Assembly: GCA_964518765.1 (NCBI GenBank)
Contig: CAZFJC010000002.1
Location: forward strand, 104,726 to 168,725
Direction: 5' to 3'
DNA from: CAZPNX01 sp964518765
GTDB lineage: Bacteria > Edwardsbacteria > AC1 > EtOH8
DNA length: 64,000 nt
A model generated the notes under the pieces. The model saw only the letters and a list, made by a program, of their open reading frames with translations, was not told the DNA's origin and did not search any database. Both the position numbers and the translations under genes were made by a program. The first letter of the stretch is position 1. Each line of letters begins with the position of its first letter. Shown here piece after piece: positions 52,401 to 63,806 of the stretch.

Positions 52401-55400
52401 AGGTCTTCGGGCACCAGGCCCAGGCATGCCTGGTTATAGCGCTGGGCCGGCGGCAGGGCCAACTCGCTCTGCAATTCCACCAGATCGCCCAGATTGACTG
52501 TCAGGGTGTCCCGGCTTACCGCGTTCCCCAGGTTCTTAATGGAGAAAGTGAACTCCACCGTGTCGCCTATGGCCGTCTCCAAAGAGTCCGGCAGGCTGTC
52601 CACCTGAAGGATGGGTTTGAATGTCAGCAGGCGCGACAATACCGCCACCGTGTCGCCCGAGGTCAGGCAAGCGGCTCGGAACGTTTGGGTGCCGGCCTCC
52701 TGCGGGTCCCCTATGGGGTATCTGCAGGCGGCCGCTGACTGCGGGTCGAGCGTCAGGTCGCTGCGCCAGTAACCGGCGTCCGAGCTGACGCTGAAGCTCC
52801 CGGCGAAGGGCTCGGCCGAGATGTTCCTGGCGAATAGCCCCACCCAGGCCCGGCCCAGGCTGTCGCAGATGGAGTCCAGGGTGAGCGAGTCGAGCCTGAC
52901 CGTGCCCGAGGGCACCACTTCGACCATGGCCGAGGCGCTGTCCAACACTACGGTCGAGCTGTCGGCCAAAAGGGTCCAGGAGAGACGGAACAGGCCGCAG
53001 CCCGGGGCCGTCTGCCAGGAGTCCAGGGCCGAGTCCCCGGCCGCCAGCTGGTAGGGCTTGGAGAGGCTGTCCAGCNNNNNNNNNNNNNNNNNNNNNNNNN
53101 NNNNNNNNNNNNNNNNNNNNNNNNNNNNNNNNNNNNNNNNNNNNNNNNNNNNNNNNNNNNNNNNNNNNNNNNNNNACCGAGGCCTGCGACCATGACCAAT
53201 TCGCGGTCAGGGGCAGGGGCCTGGTCCAGCCGTTGAAGATGGTGAGGTCGGCCTGGAACGGGCTGGTGCCGGCGGACTGCGGGCATGACAGGTCCGCCCA
53301 GACGTCGGGCCTCTCCACGTTCACCGCCCGGTGGGCGAACGTCTCCGGAAGGCCGGCGGCGCCCGCCGCGGCCTGTATCAGGAAATCGGCCGTGTCGGAG
53401 CAGGTCACGGACAGGCTGCAGGCCGACTGGGCCGGGATGCAGGACATGATGCTGTCCGCCATGACGGCCGGGCCCTTCTTGACCGACAGGCTGACGTCGT
53501 GGACGGCGCTGTCCGTTCGGTTGTGAACGACGGCCATCGCCTGGACTTCCTCTCCGGGCCAGTAGTCCTGGTACCGGGTTTTGATCTCGGCCATCAGGGG
53601 CCAGCCGCTTATCACAAAGCCGTGGCTCCGGATGTAGGGCAGGAACTGGTCGTCGGAAAGGCGCATCCGCCCCGACAGGAAGAATTCGCCGGAATCCGGC
53701 AGGGGCACTATGGCCTCCAGCCAGGACATGGTGTCCCCCGGTGCCAGCGACACCGGGATGCTGTCCTGCCACAGGGCGGAGTCGGCCTGTTCCGAGGGGC
53801 GGCGGGTGAGCGCCGTCAGGTCCAGCCGCTGGATGGCGGGGCCGGAGACCCCGTCCGGGCTTTCCAGCTGGGCCGAGAAGCTGAGGTAGCGACCGCAGCC
53901 GATGGTCTTGCTCCCGCCGCCGCCGAGCTCCCGCTCGAAATCGAAGCCTTCCAGGGAATCTTGGGGATAGGCCGCTTCGTGATATTCCATCCCCGGCGGC
54001 CTGACGTCGAATCGCCAGCGCACCGAGCCCGGGCCCGAGACCATGGGCCGGAACGAGGTGACGTATTTCACGTCCGGTATCAGGCCGTCCCAGTGCCTGG
54101 AGAGCAGCACGGTGTGCCCCCTCCATTTGCCGAAGTTCAGGTACGCCTCGCCGCCGACGGACAGGCCGCCGTCCATTATCCTACCGGTGTACAGGGTCTC
54201 GGCGGCGCAGGCCAGGTCGGAGGCGGTGGTGGATTTGCTCTCCACCAGGGCGCCGGCCTGGTCGAACTTCCTGATGGCGAGGGAGTCGGGCTCCAGACCG
54301 TACAGGTATCCTCCGCCCCGGGACAGCCTGGAAAACCTTCCCCGGCTTATGGCCGGAAGGTCGGAGCCGTCGCCGGCGAACCGCTTGAGGGAATCCTGGT
54401 CGGCCACCGCTATGGTGCCGTCCCCCAGGACCGCCAGCTCCTCGGGCATTGATAGCCTCCCTGCCCCGAAGACGGTTACCGACTCGCCCTGGGCGGTGAA
54501 GGCGCGCACCAGGCCCCCGGCCCGGTCGGCCACGTAGACGTATCCGTTCCCGGCGGCGCAGCCCCGCGGATCGCCCGCCGCCCATCCCGCCTCCACCGAC
54601 CCGGTGGCCGGGTCGATCCTAAAGACCTTGCCGCTGTCGAACGAGCTGGCGTAGAACGACGCCCCGTCGGAGCAGAAGCCCTGAACGCTGCCCAGGCCGG
54701 CGACCGTCAGTGACTCGGGCAGGCTGGGCAACGGCCCGGCCAGGGTCGACCTATCCTCCGTCGTCGCCAGCATCCAGACCTGGCCCTGGTGCGCTGCGGT
54801 GCGCAGGGACAGGATGGACTTGCCGCCCCGGCCGTCCTTCATCGCCCTGGCGGCCTTGGCCCGCCGGAACATCCTGAGCCTGGCCGGGCCGGACGCGTCG
54901 CCGTCATTCCCCCACGGGTTCGGCCAGTACCAGGAGCCGGGGCGGTGTTCATACAGCCTGTCACGGCCCAGCAGCGTCAGGCCGGAGACGGTCAGGGTGC
55001 AGCCGGGCGAGCAATCTGGATATGGCGGGTTGGCCAGCCATTCGTAGGCTTGCTCATCGTTGCCCGGCAGGTAGCTGAAGTCGTGGTAGAAGAGGCCCGT
55101 CCGGTTTATGCGCAGCTCCAGGTCCCGGTCCAGGGCCGAGGCCCCGGTGTTCTCCACCAAAGCCTGCGGGACGATGCTGTCGGCTGGGAAATAGACATCC
55201 TTGGTGGTTGAAAGGGCGATGTCGGCATCGATGCCCTCAACGAATAATTCCTGCCGCTCGTAATATATGGCCGTGTCCTCGCCCCAAATCAGCTTCTCCG
55301 CCCAACGGAAATTGTATTCGCCCGTAATGCATGGTGGCACGGGATAAACGCAGATGACAGTGTCCTCCATGGGGTCAAGAGTCCCAGACCAATTGGGAAG

Positions 55401-58400
55401 ATATATTGAATTGCCTAAAGGATCGACAAGCCTTAGCCCCTCCACGATCACTTCGCCTCCCGATTGTCCGCTATTGTATAGTACCAAAGACACATTCTCC
55501 CCCGGCTGATAATGGTACTTTTCGGTCGCGGAACGGATGAGCGGGGAGCCTACCTGGTAGGAAGCGTGGCCTAGCAGGTAATCAGGCTTGGAAAGCAAAG
55601 CCGTGTAGAGACTTCTTGGTCCAGGGCCGGACCCTATAGGGATAAAATCTGTAATGGTAAAAGTGGTGTCTTGCCAGGGTTCCAATGAAATAAGACAGGT
55701 GCTGTCGGACCATATTGCCGAGGTTGTGTCGTATAAACTTCCCAGAAAGCCACACATTCCCTGGACCATAGGCAAATCATTAAAATAGAATGGCGATGCA
55801 TTCTTTATATTAGTAACAAGGTTTACAGTATCGCCCCAACCCACCACGTTCTTATCATAACAGCTTTTTAAGACGATTTCCGAACTGTATATTTGCCCAC
55901 CGCTAAGAGAATCAGTCCCCCAGTTAAGGTAATATACAAAATGAATCCCTGCATTAAAAGAGAACCTATTTACATCGGGTATGTTTACCGGCATTTCTAT
56001 GGTCTGACCGTCGGCCAAACTGTCAAGGTCAATGGTGTCTTGACAGCATATTAAGCTGCTTCCGTCGTTATAATTCAACCACATGCTATACCGCAGAGAG
56101 GCCGGGCGCGTTTTCTTGTAAACAGGCGTTACGCCTATGCGAAGCTTGAAGGTGTCCACTATGGTTATCGTGCTGTCATATTGTAATTCCGCGTTTACAA
56201 AGTACCTGTATAATCTGAAGCTTTCGTAAACCCTTTCGGTGCTAAAATCATAGGGCGTGCCATTGATCATACGGGTAAAGCTGGACCTTATTGTATACTC
56301 GCCTTCTGTCATGGCGCTGTCAATTAGAAAACTATCGCTATATACCGCATTCAGGCCTTTTATAACGTCAATGACATTGATCTTTGAACTTACCACTTGT
56401 TGGTTCTTGAATATCTTGTTTTCAACGTACACCTCCCCGGTGAAGGTGGCTTTGTATCCGATATCCAAGCCTATATGCGAGCCAATATCCCATGAGGTGT
56501 CTAACTTTACATTGGACCATGTTTTCATGATCCTACTGGGATTGAGCATTGGATGGTCGTATAGTTCTTTCAATAATAGCTTGTTGTCGCTAGCTCTAAA
56601 CAGCTCATAGAAAAGCGGATTATTGGGCGGCATGATCATCATAGGCACGACGAAAGTGTCTATTTCTTCCGGCGCCAAGTAGAATGCCGGGCTTTGATAA
56701 GAGAAGGTGCCGTAACCCTCGCGCACTATGAAATAAACCCCGGCCGTATCCAAGCCCATGTTTCCGCATGTCACGGTAAAGTAGGCTGTGTCACCATAAC
56801 TATATTCTTTCTTGTCAGGATACATTGATATGAAGTAAGGATCCGGCAGCTGGGCACCGCTTCGCCAAATCATGGTGTCCACCACGCCGAATGGCATGGC
56901 GCAGGCCACGCTGCAGGCCGGCATGGTATCAGCATAAAGCCTGTAGCCGGCCAGCCAGATGCCCCGCATGCTGTCGTTGGAGGGCGCGTTAAAAGTGAGG
57001 GCCACGATGGCCGAATCCCCCGGCATCAGGGGCGGGGTAAGGAGGAATTCATGCTGGTCATAATACGACCGATTGGGGGTAAATACATTTACCATCGCCC
57101 GGTCGCAGGGTGTCGCCGTAGTATCCGGCTCGCCTGGCCTTACTATGGATAAATCAAGGTTTCCGCTCTCTCCAGGCTTGAACGTTTGGTACTCCGGGCT
57201 CTCGAAATCGCGCTCCGGGAACAACCCGCAAGTTATGGCGTCCCGCAGCAGTTTCCCGGCATCCGCCCTCCATTGTCCTTGGCCGTAGGCTTGGTCAATG
57301 TAGCAGGTGGTGGCGAAAACGCGGCCAGCGCCATATGGGTACGTAATTGCAGAAGCCGCCCCGCCGCGGCGCAGTCTTATGGCGTGCACCTGCGTTTCTG
57401 GTGGCAGGTAGGTGAAAAAGCCGTCGGTGGGGTAGTTGGTCACTTTGTACTTTTGTCCCGCCACCGCCGGGTGGCCATCGTTGAGCTTGGTAGTGTAGCC
57501 TGTACAGGATAGATCTTCTTCCCAGCCCCTTCCCTGGGGGCTGCCGGGCAAGCGCGTGTAGAGGTCGCCATATGGCTGGTCCAGCACTGCCAAGTATAAG
57601 CCCCGGGAAACATACTCCTCCAGCCTCTGCCAGAATAAAGGTTTGTTTCTCAAGTCCCTAAGTCCGCCACCCGGTATTACCAGCACCTTAAGGTCGTTTA
57701 TGGACCTGCCATTTCCCGACAATAATTTTAAGCTTTCTGGCTCCACCCCCAAGGTGGCAATGCCATATCTTCCCAAAAGGTGCCCCGAGGCCTCGTAAAA
57801 TCCCTCCAACAGTATCCCCACATCGGCATTGTTGTCAAACAGCCAGGGTGTGGGGTAGGCAAAGGACGAAACCGACCAATTGTCGTCGGCGTAACCATGG
57901 TCAAAACCTCCCCCGCTGTCGTCCTGCCCGTCTGTCGTTTTTATGCCGGATGAAATACCCTGCCAGCAGTCGCCGTAAACCGACTTCGTCGCGCCGTCGC
58001 TGACACCGGCCGAAAGGTTTATGTAATGGCTGTTGTCGCCGTCCTCGGCGACGCTCATCCCTATGAAGTCCGGAACGTACAGTATCTCGCCTCCGGAAAG
58101 GCTGTATGGCCCTTCCTGCACCTGGTGCGACCAGCCCCATGAACCAGATGAGCCCGTTTCCCGGGTCTGCACGGTCAGGGGACGCGGCTCTAGATTATAG
58201 ATCAGGGCGCCGATTGTCCGTCCCTGGCCTGGCTTTACGGCTGCGCATGGGGGCAATACCTTGACGCCTGCCTTGGGCTTGCGGGTGGTGAAGTAGAAAC
58301 TGTAGTCCCCGCCCGGCTCGCCGTCGCCGTCGCCGTCGAGTTGCACGCCATTGGTGTCACGTATTTCATCAGATATTGTTATCTCGTATTGTGTCGCATA

Positions 58401-59423
58401 TTTTAAATCGTGTTCATGATCAGTGAATGTTAATGATAATTCAGTATTGTCATAGTTCCATGAAGCATTGAAATCACCATTTAAGTAAGGAGAAAAAGAT
58501 ATCATGGAATTGCTGAAATTGTCCACGTCTACAGGGCGGTCGTACTTAATAAATATATCTCCCCCTCCTTTTTTATTCCCCCCTCCGCTGACAGGCACCC
58601 CCTCTTCACCTGATGCTGGCGAGGTTTCGATAATATTCAACGCATCCGATACTACAGTAAAATTTATCTCTTTAGTCACAGTGTTCTGAGTCCAATCCAT
58701 AAGGTTTATACGTAAATTATAATTCCCAGGGGTTAAAAGTTTATTCGACTCAATATTATAAGTACAAAAGATACCCTTTGGTTCATTTTCATTATTTGGA
58801 CATATAGAAAGCCTTACAGGTGTATTGTAAGTATTGCCGTTTTCGATCACAACACCACTTTCTATGTTTTTAACTTCAACATCAGGCGGCGTGTAATCAG
58901 ATTTGATTTGATAACGCATGTATTGTCTATCTATAAGATAGTCGATTGTAGCCCCATAGCTTAATCGCACTTTCGGTGATGTTGCCTCCACCCAGTAAAC
59001 ATTTCTATTTGAGGGCTCGTAACTTGTTGCCACCATAATATGACCCACTCCTGGACTTTCATGCGGCGTTAAAAATACATCACCCCGTTCAACCGTGCTC
59101 CAATCAAGTTCACTCAATATCTGTGTCCATTCATTAAAATATGTAAAATGAGTCCTTAAACCTGCGCACCATGATACAAGTCCGGCGCAATCGAAATTCG
59201 AAGGCGGTTTATGCGGCTTTTCCCAGGCATTGCCAAACCAATACAAACCGTCATGCCCCTTTCCGTTCCAGTTCTTGCCATTTGGCATACCCGATAAATA
59301 GAAATATCCTATATAGCCTTCTGCTGCCGTTGCCAAGTCCGGACCCCTGTTGATTGAAGGCCATGAAGATGCTATTGATGTTAATAATAGGCAAATGAAG
59401 GCGGCCATTAATATTTTCTTCAT
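49484..59423 (-). CDS. Giant secreted NlpC/P60 surface protein, interrupted by a gap
   Basis: One gene of roughly 3,300 codons, split into two frames by a 100-N gap at 53076-53175. Signal peptide 1-20; NlpC/P60 peptidase about 25-170 (Cys79 in NFDCAGLVSWC, His128 in GVGHIMVA, Glu146); a Big_5-type Ig domain about 260-390; a ThuA/glutamine-amidotransferase-like domain about 505-745 (DVGILLEGFYEASGHLLGRY); many CARDB/Ig-like domains; an NHL-like propeller about 1540-1780; and a C-terminal FlgD-Ig/type-IX-like sorting domain (FPNPARGGCTVKYQL, GVYFYRLTADG). Probably surface-attached and acting on peptidoglycan or peptides. Internal ATG/stop at the gap are artefacts. Confidence 0.85.
53076..53175. 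other. Assembly gap (100 N) in the giant surface protein gene
   Basis: 100 N placeholder. The reading frames on the two sides differ, so the real gap is not 100 bases modulo three. Confidence 0.95.
57381..57587 (-). repeat. 207-bp near-identical segment, copy in the giant gene
   Basis: Matches 60596-60802 without length change, including 64 identical bases in a row (57487-57550). It encodes the end of the ThuA-like domain (GRGWEEDLSCTGYTTKLNDG). Confidence 0.9.
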
Positions 59424-59429
59424 TGCCGT

Positions 59430-60425
59430 TTACTCCTTATCTTTAACCGTCCATTTGGCAATTATAGGCCCTTTATCTGAAAGGATTTCTGAGTACAAAG
59501 CATATATATCACCATCGGGTGTTATGTGAAATCTGGAATCCTCTATTATTTGTATCTGAGCAATGAGGTTGTTATTCTTATCGTATTTGTTCAACATGCT
59601 ATAAGTTCTTGCAATATCTTTTATTTTTATTCTATCTAATGTTAAGTTTTCAATAACTCTCTCATTCATATATTTATTGCCATAATCATCATAATATAGA
59701 ACTTCATAACCACCATAAATGGGTTTTAATAGTGATTTGGATGTATCGCTCCATTTTGGTGCTTCAAACACATAATTCATTGTTGTATCATTATTTTTTG
59801 TAATACATTTGATAATAGAGCCGTTCTCTGTAAAACTATGAATAAATATTTCTTTTTCAAAACCACCATTTCTATAGGCCATTGCAATGCCAACCTTAGG
59901 GGGGTGTGACTTCATGGCATATTCTTTTATGCATACGCCTTTTTTATTAAACGAATATATCTTACCATTATGTGAATATATTAGAAATATTCCATCATTG
60001 GTCAAACCAAGGAAGTTAACTTTACTCATAGGTAATGCTCTGCCAATGTCCTCAATCGTTTCATACAGTTTTTTATTTTTATATCGTATATTAATTTGCT
60101 TTATATAATTCCCTTTTTGATCATATTTGTTTATCCTGCTGTTGATATAATCCAAAATGTATATATATCCCTTCTTGTCCACGGCAATGCCGCCTGGGCT
60201 GCAGTTGTACTCTAATTTATTGCCTATCTGGCCGGGCTTGTCGCCCCATTCCAGCCTGAATAAATCCTTCCTTTCATACCTTTCCGGCAAGGTGGTATCG
60301 GGAGGATCATAGTTGAAAGTGGCGCCAAAAGGGTTGGTTTTTATTTGGGCGAAGCATACCTTTGTAAATCCGCACACGGTAGCCATTGTCGCGATTGCGA
60401 GCATTAATGATAATCTGGTTTTCAT
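59430..60425 (-). CDS. Exported beta-propeller (6-bladed/NHL-like) protein
   Basis: A 331-residue protein with signal peptide (ending near CFAQ, about 27). GGIAVDKKGYIYILDYINSR and INKYDQKGNYIKQINI are NHL/TolB-type propeller blades; later blades are less regular (GIFLIYSHNGKIYSFNKKGV; FHITPDGDIYALYSEIL). Codons are very AT-rich compared with the rest of the window. It lies 6 bases upstream of the giant gene on the same strand, so it is probably co-transcribed. The ligand is unknown. Confidence 0.7.
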   Translation of the reverse strand: MKTRLSLMLAIATMATVCGFTKVCFAQIKTNPFGATFNYDPPDTTLPERYERKDLFRLEWGDKPGQIGNKLEYNCSPGGIAVDKKGYIYILDYINSRINKYDQKGNYIKQINIRYKNKKLYETIEDIGRALPMSKVNFLGLTNDGIFLIYSHNGKIYSFNKKGVCIKEYAMKSHPPKVGIAMAYRNGGFEKEIFIHSFTENGSIIKCITKNNDTTMNYVFEAPKWSDTSKSLLKPIYGGYEVLYYDDYGNKYMNERVIENLTLDRIKIKDIARTYSMLNKYDKNNNLIAQIQIIEDSRFHITPDGDIYALYSEILSDKGPIIAKWTVKDKE

Positions 60426-60526
60426 TCTATTGTTCCTTTACTTTGTTTTTTTGCTTGATTATATCAATAATGCCATTATGCCTGAACGTTTTCAAGCGAT
60501 AGATTCAAGTCTTTCGTTATTGATAT

Positions 60527-62893
60527 CTAACACTCTTCCCTTGCCGTATGAGTAGGTGACGGTAGAAGCTGCGCTCCGCCCCTGCGCAGCCTGACGGCAT
60601 GCACCTGTGTTTCTGGCGGCAGGTAGGTGAAAAAGCCGTCGGTGGGGTAGTTGGTCACTTTGTATTTCTGGCCCGAAACCGCTGGGTGGCCGTCGTTGAG
60701 TTTGGTAGTGTAGCCTGTACAGGATAGATCTTCTTCCCAGCCCCTTCCCTGGGGGCTGCCGGGCAGGCGCGAGTAGAGGTCGCCATATGGCTGGTCCAGC
60801 ACCATCAGGTAGCCGCCGCCGGAGACGTAATCCTCCAGCCTCTGCCAGAACGCGGGCTGGTCCCGCAGGTCCCGCAGGCCGCCGGTGGGCACTATCAGCA
60901 CCTTTAGGTCTGATAGGGTCCGCTCCAGGTTGGAAAGCAAAGCGAGGTTCTCGCTCTCCACCGGCACGGTGGGGATTCCGTAGCGCCCCAGCAGATGGCC
61001 CGAGGCCTGGTAGAAGCCCTCGAGCAGAATGCCCACGTCCGCCGCGTCGTCTATCATCCATGGCGAGGGGTAGTGGGGGTCGGATAAGGACCAGTTGTCG
61101 TCCCCGCCGAGGATGACCAGGCCCTGGTCCCTGCCCGGGCCGCCCGGCCCGCTGCCTCCGCCTCCCTCTTGGATGACAACTCTGGCTGACAAGTTGCATT
61201 TTTTAGTAACGTAAAGGTAGCCAATGCTATCGCATACTTCCACGTCAAAATGCAATATTTTACTGTTTTTCCTTGCTTTGCTTGTTGCGGTTACTGTAAC
61301 AAGGTCCAATGAATCGGTTTTCTTTCCATCTATTTCAAATTCTCTTACGTAAGTACCGTTTGTATCCTGTGAAAACCCATTCAAGGTCATTTTGACCCCG
61401 TTTTCTAAATATTCATTCAAACCTTTGTGGCGAAAGACGTATCGTAATTTCGCCTTTTCCTTGTTCTCGACCACTCCATGAAGGTTTATGGTCTGGTTTC
61501 TTTCTATATTGCGTGAGGTGTTTTTTCTCACATCGAACGATGGTTTTCTCGTATAAAATGCAAACTTGTAATCTCCACCCGGAACCTGGTCTTCGTTTCC
61601 ATCCAGCTTTACACCTGCTGTGTCATGGATAATATCACCTTTAAGAGTTACTTCGTACTTGCTGGAAAACCTCAAACTTTGGCAGGTGTCGGTAAGCACC
61701 AGATTGACGGTTCTATTTCCATTATGATATTCTTTCTCAAAAGGCTTGCCAAGATAAGGCTTAAAGCTTATCGAGCCCGCATTGACGCTGCCTGTATCCA
61801 CCGGCTCCGAAAATACCAGTTTGACGGTTTTTAAAAAAGGGTCCACGTCCCTTTTCCCACTCTTGGGATCATGGTCCGAAACGAAAAATCCTCCTTGAAC
61901 CGTGAATGATATAGTTTTTGTGATACTTTTCCCGGCGATTGTAGACACTACTGCATGTATTTTGTGGCTTGCGCAGGTATCGTTGCTCAGGTCAACGCAA
62001 TAGATAAAGCGGTCGTTGCCCATGCCGGGATCCGGCCAGACTCCGGTGGTGTCAAAAAAAACCACATCCACATCATCATCTTCCCCGGTTGTGGCCCCGC
62101 CATAATGGTATCTCATCGGCGGATTATTGTCCAACTGGATTGACACAGAGTCTAGGTCCTTGTTCTGGACGTTATTGACCCCAATTTTTATGGGATAGTA
62201 TTTCTTGCGGTAGACCATGGCCCCGTCCTTTGGCTGTTGTATGCTTGTGTTCAGGGTGGGGGCGACAGCATTGTGGTCTATTAAAAGCAGCGGGTTCTGG
62301 CCGCCGTGTTCTGCCAAGCCTAGGTGAAGGTGGTAGCCATATTGACCGCCGGTGTTGCCAACTGGGCCGATGATCTCACGGGCGGATACGTTTCTTTGAG
62401 TTATACAATAGTATGTAGTATCAACACATCTTATTTGCTTCCTATTATATTTCACATAGAAAGGACGCTCTTCAGGTGACAGTATTTTTTCGGCAATATA
62501 CCTGCTTTTATCATGCCAAAATACTAATACTAAAGCACTTTTAGTAGTATTCACATTATGTGTGTCAACTAATGTAACATTGCAGAACTCGGTATTCAAA
62601 GACCTCGGACACTGTTTCATTAGATGCATGTATGACCATGTATTTTGCCCGCTTAATATTTCAATAATATAGCCTCCGCCTTTTTGCTGATACCATATTT
62701 TATACACAGATCCTGATTCAACCGATGGTATAGAAGTCCCTTCAGGCTGGCCGTAGTCTATACCTTTGTGGAACAAAGAACCGCCGCTTATATTGCGGGG
62801 TCCATAATCTGATGTTATGGTGTTGTACCCAAACGGCCCGTCAAGCGCATAAGCGCAAGAGGCCAATAGAAGAAATAATACTATGCGTTTCAT
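60527..62893 (-). CDS. Secreted M23 peptidase with ThuA-like domain, frameshifted and truncated at the C-terminus
   Basis: A 788-residue open frame. After a signal peptide (1-16) comes an M23/LytM zinc peptidase with all ligands: His42 and Asp46 (LFHKGIDYG) and His188/His190 (YHLHLGLAEHGG). A Big_5-type Ig domain (about 350-460) and a ThuA-like domain (about 590-780) follow, colinear with the giant protein. At about 60570 one base is missing relative to that paralog; in the corrected frame the protein ends DINNERLESIA at 60492, soon after homology stops. The M23 part looks active; the C-terminus and any sorting domain are lost. Confidence 0.85.
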   Translation of the reverse strand: MKRIVLFLLLASCAYALDGPFGYNTITSDYGPRNISGGSLFHKGIDYGQPEGTSIPSVESGSVYKIWYQQKGGGYIIEILSGQNTWSYMHLMKQCPRSLNTEFCNVTLVDTHNVNTTKSALVLVFWHDKSRYIAEKILSPEERPFYVKYNRKQIRCVDTTYYCITQRNVSAREIIGPVGNTGGQYGYHLHLGLAEHGGQNPLLLIDHNAVAPTLNTSIQQPKDGAMVYRKKYYPIKIGVNNVQNKDLDSVSIQLDNNPPMRYHYGGATTGEDDDVDVVFFDTTGVWPDPGMGNDRFIYCVDLSNDTCASHKIHAVVSTIAGKSITKTISFTVQGGFFVSDHDPKSGKRDVDPFLKTVKLVFSEPVDTGSVNAGSISFKPYLGKPFEKEYHNGNRTVNLVLTDTCQSLRFSSKYEVTLKGDIIHDTAGVKLDGNEDQVPGGDYKFAFYTRKPSFDVRKNTSRNIERNQTINLHGVVENKEKAKLRYVFRHKGLNEYLENGVKMTLNGFSQDTNGTYVREFEIDGKKTDSLDLVTVTATSKARKNSKILHFDVEVCDSIGYLYVTKKCNLSARVVIQEGGGGSGPGGPGRDQGLVILGGDDNWSLSDPHYPSPWMIDDAADVGILLEGFYQASGHLLGRYGIPTVPVESENLALLSNLERTLSDLKVLIVPTGGLRDLRDQPAFWQRLEDYVSGGGYLMVLDQPYGDLYSRLPGSPQGRGWEEDLSCTGYTTKLNDGHPAVSGQKYKVTNYPTDGFFTYLPPETQVHAVRLRRGGAQLLPSPTHTAREEC
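60596..60802 (-). repeat. 207-bp near-identical segment, copy in the M23 gene
   Basis: Partner of 57381-57587; 60702-60765 is identical to 57487-57550. Flanking sequence diverges quickly on both sides. Confidence 0.9.
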
Positions 62894-63768
62894 TTTTTGG
62901 GTCTCAGGTCTATGATTTTACTCTTAACGTCATGGTAATTATAGATGTTAACGGGGGCTTTTAGATTAAATGACGAGCTTATATATATTTTGTCGTCATC
63001 ATAAGCGCTTACACTACCACCATACACAACCACACTGTCGTTGTCAAAAAGATTGTAGACAATTTGCTTTTGGCTTTTAACATTCTCATCATATCCTCTT
63101 AATAAAAGGTACTTACCCTTTTCTGTCAATTCCTTGAAGTTGTCGCTATCGAATTTTTTCATCTCTTTTTCTTTATAGTCAAAAAGTATATATGTATCAA
63201 TAAAGTCTTCTTTAACCATTGCCGAATCAGGTACATGAACCACGAAGTGTTTATCCCCAAAGCTACTTATCTCTAAACTCTGCCTCCACATCGGCTCCTT
63301 GCCGCATTTATATTCCTTGCGCCAACTCACTCTCTGCATGGTGTCCAAAACATATAGGCACCCGTGGACAAAATACCCTGCCTTGCAATCGCCTTTCCAC
63401 ACTACCTCGTAATAATTGCTCTCCACCACCACCGCGAAGCTGCTGTCCAGCCCCACACGCACATCCCGCTTGTAAACTAAGTAAAACAAAGGCATAGTAT
63501 CCGGGTCCACCTCGCTGGCTAGATTTACATGGATATCGTAAATACTCTGTTCCCAACCATTCATGCCGGTTGCCAGCAAGTCGTTCTTGTTAACGGTTAC
63601 CCCTTCTAAAGCCGCCAGCTGTTCTTTTTTTGATAGCTTAGGGTCGTCTTTTCTCCCTTCCCTTTTATCCTTCGGCCTTTGTCCCATTGCTTCAGCTATG
63701 TAATAGCCGGATAAAGATAGAAGTGCTGCGAAAAGGCAAGCAATTATTTCCCTTTTGTGAATTTGCAT
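62890..63768 (-). CDS. Exported protein of unknown function
   Basis: A 292-residue protein with an N-terminal signal or anchor helix (IIACLFAALLSLSGYYIA, about 8-25). The rest is predicted mostly beta with repeated short strands (YFVHGCLYVLDTMQRVSW, HFVVHVPDSAMV, YDDDKIYISSSFNL) like an irregular propeller. AT-rich in codon use. Its stop overlaps the M23 gene's start by 4 bases (ATGA), so the two are translated together. Possibly an accessory of the peptidase; no family recognised. Confidence 0.6.
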   Translation of the reverse strand: MQIHKREIIACLFAALLSLSGYYIAEAMGQRPKDKREGRKDDPKLSKKEQLAALEGVTVNKNDLLATGMNGWEQSIYDIHVNLASEVDPDTMPLFYLVYKRDVRVGLDSSFAVVVESNYYEVVWKGDCKAGYFVHGCLYVLDTMQRVSWRKEYKCGKEPMWRQSLEISSFGDKHFVVHVPDSAMVKEDFIDTYILFDYKEKEMKKFDSDNFKELTEKGKYLLLRGYDENVKSQKQIVYNLFDNDSVVVYGGSVSAYDDDKIYISSSFNLKAPVNIYNYHDVKSKIIDLRPKK

Positions 63769-63806
63769 TTTAATCCTCTTTCTCTATCCTTTTATATTGT
63801 AAGTTA

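Noticed and set aside
52536..53075. Tail of the first frame of the giant gene after the N gap
   Set aside because: Artefact of a 100-N placeholder; the other frame carries the real Ig-type sequence.
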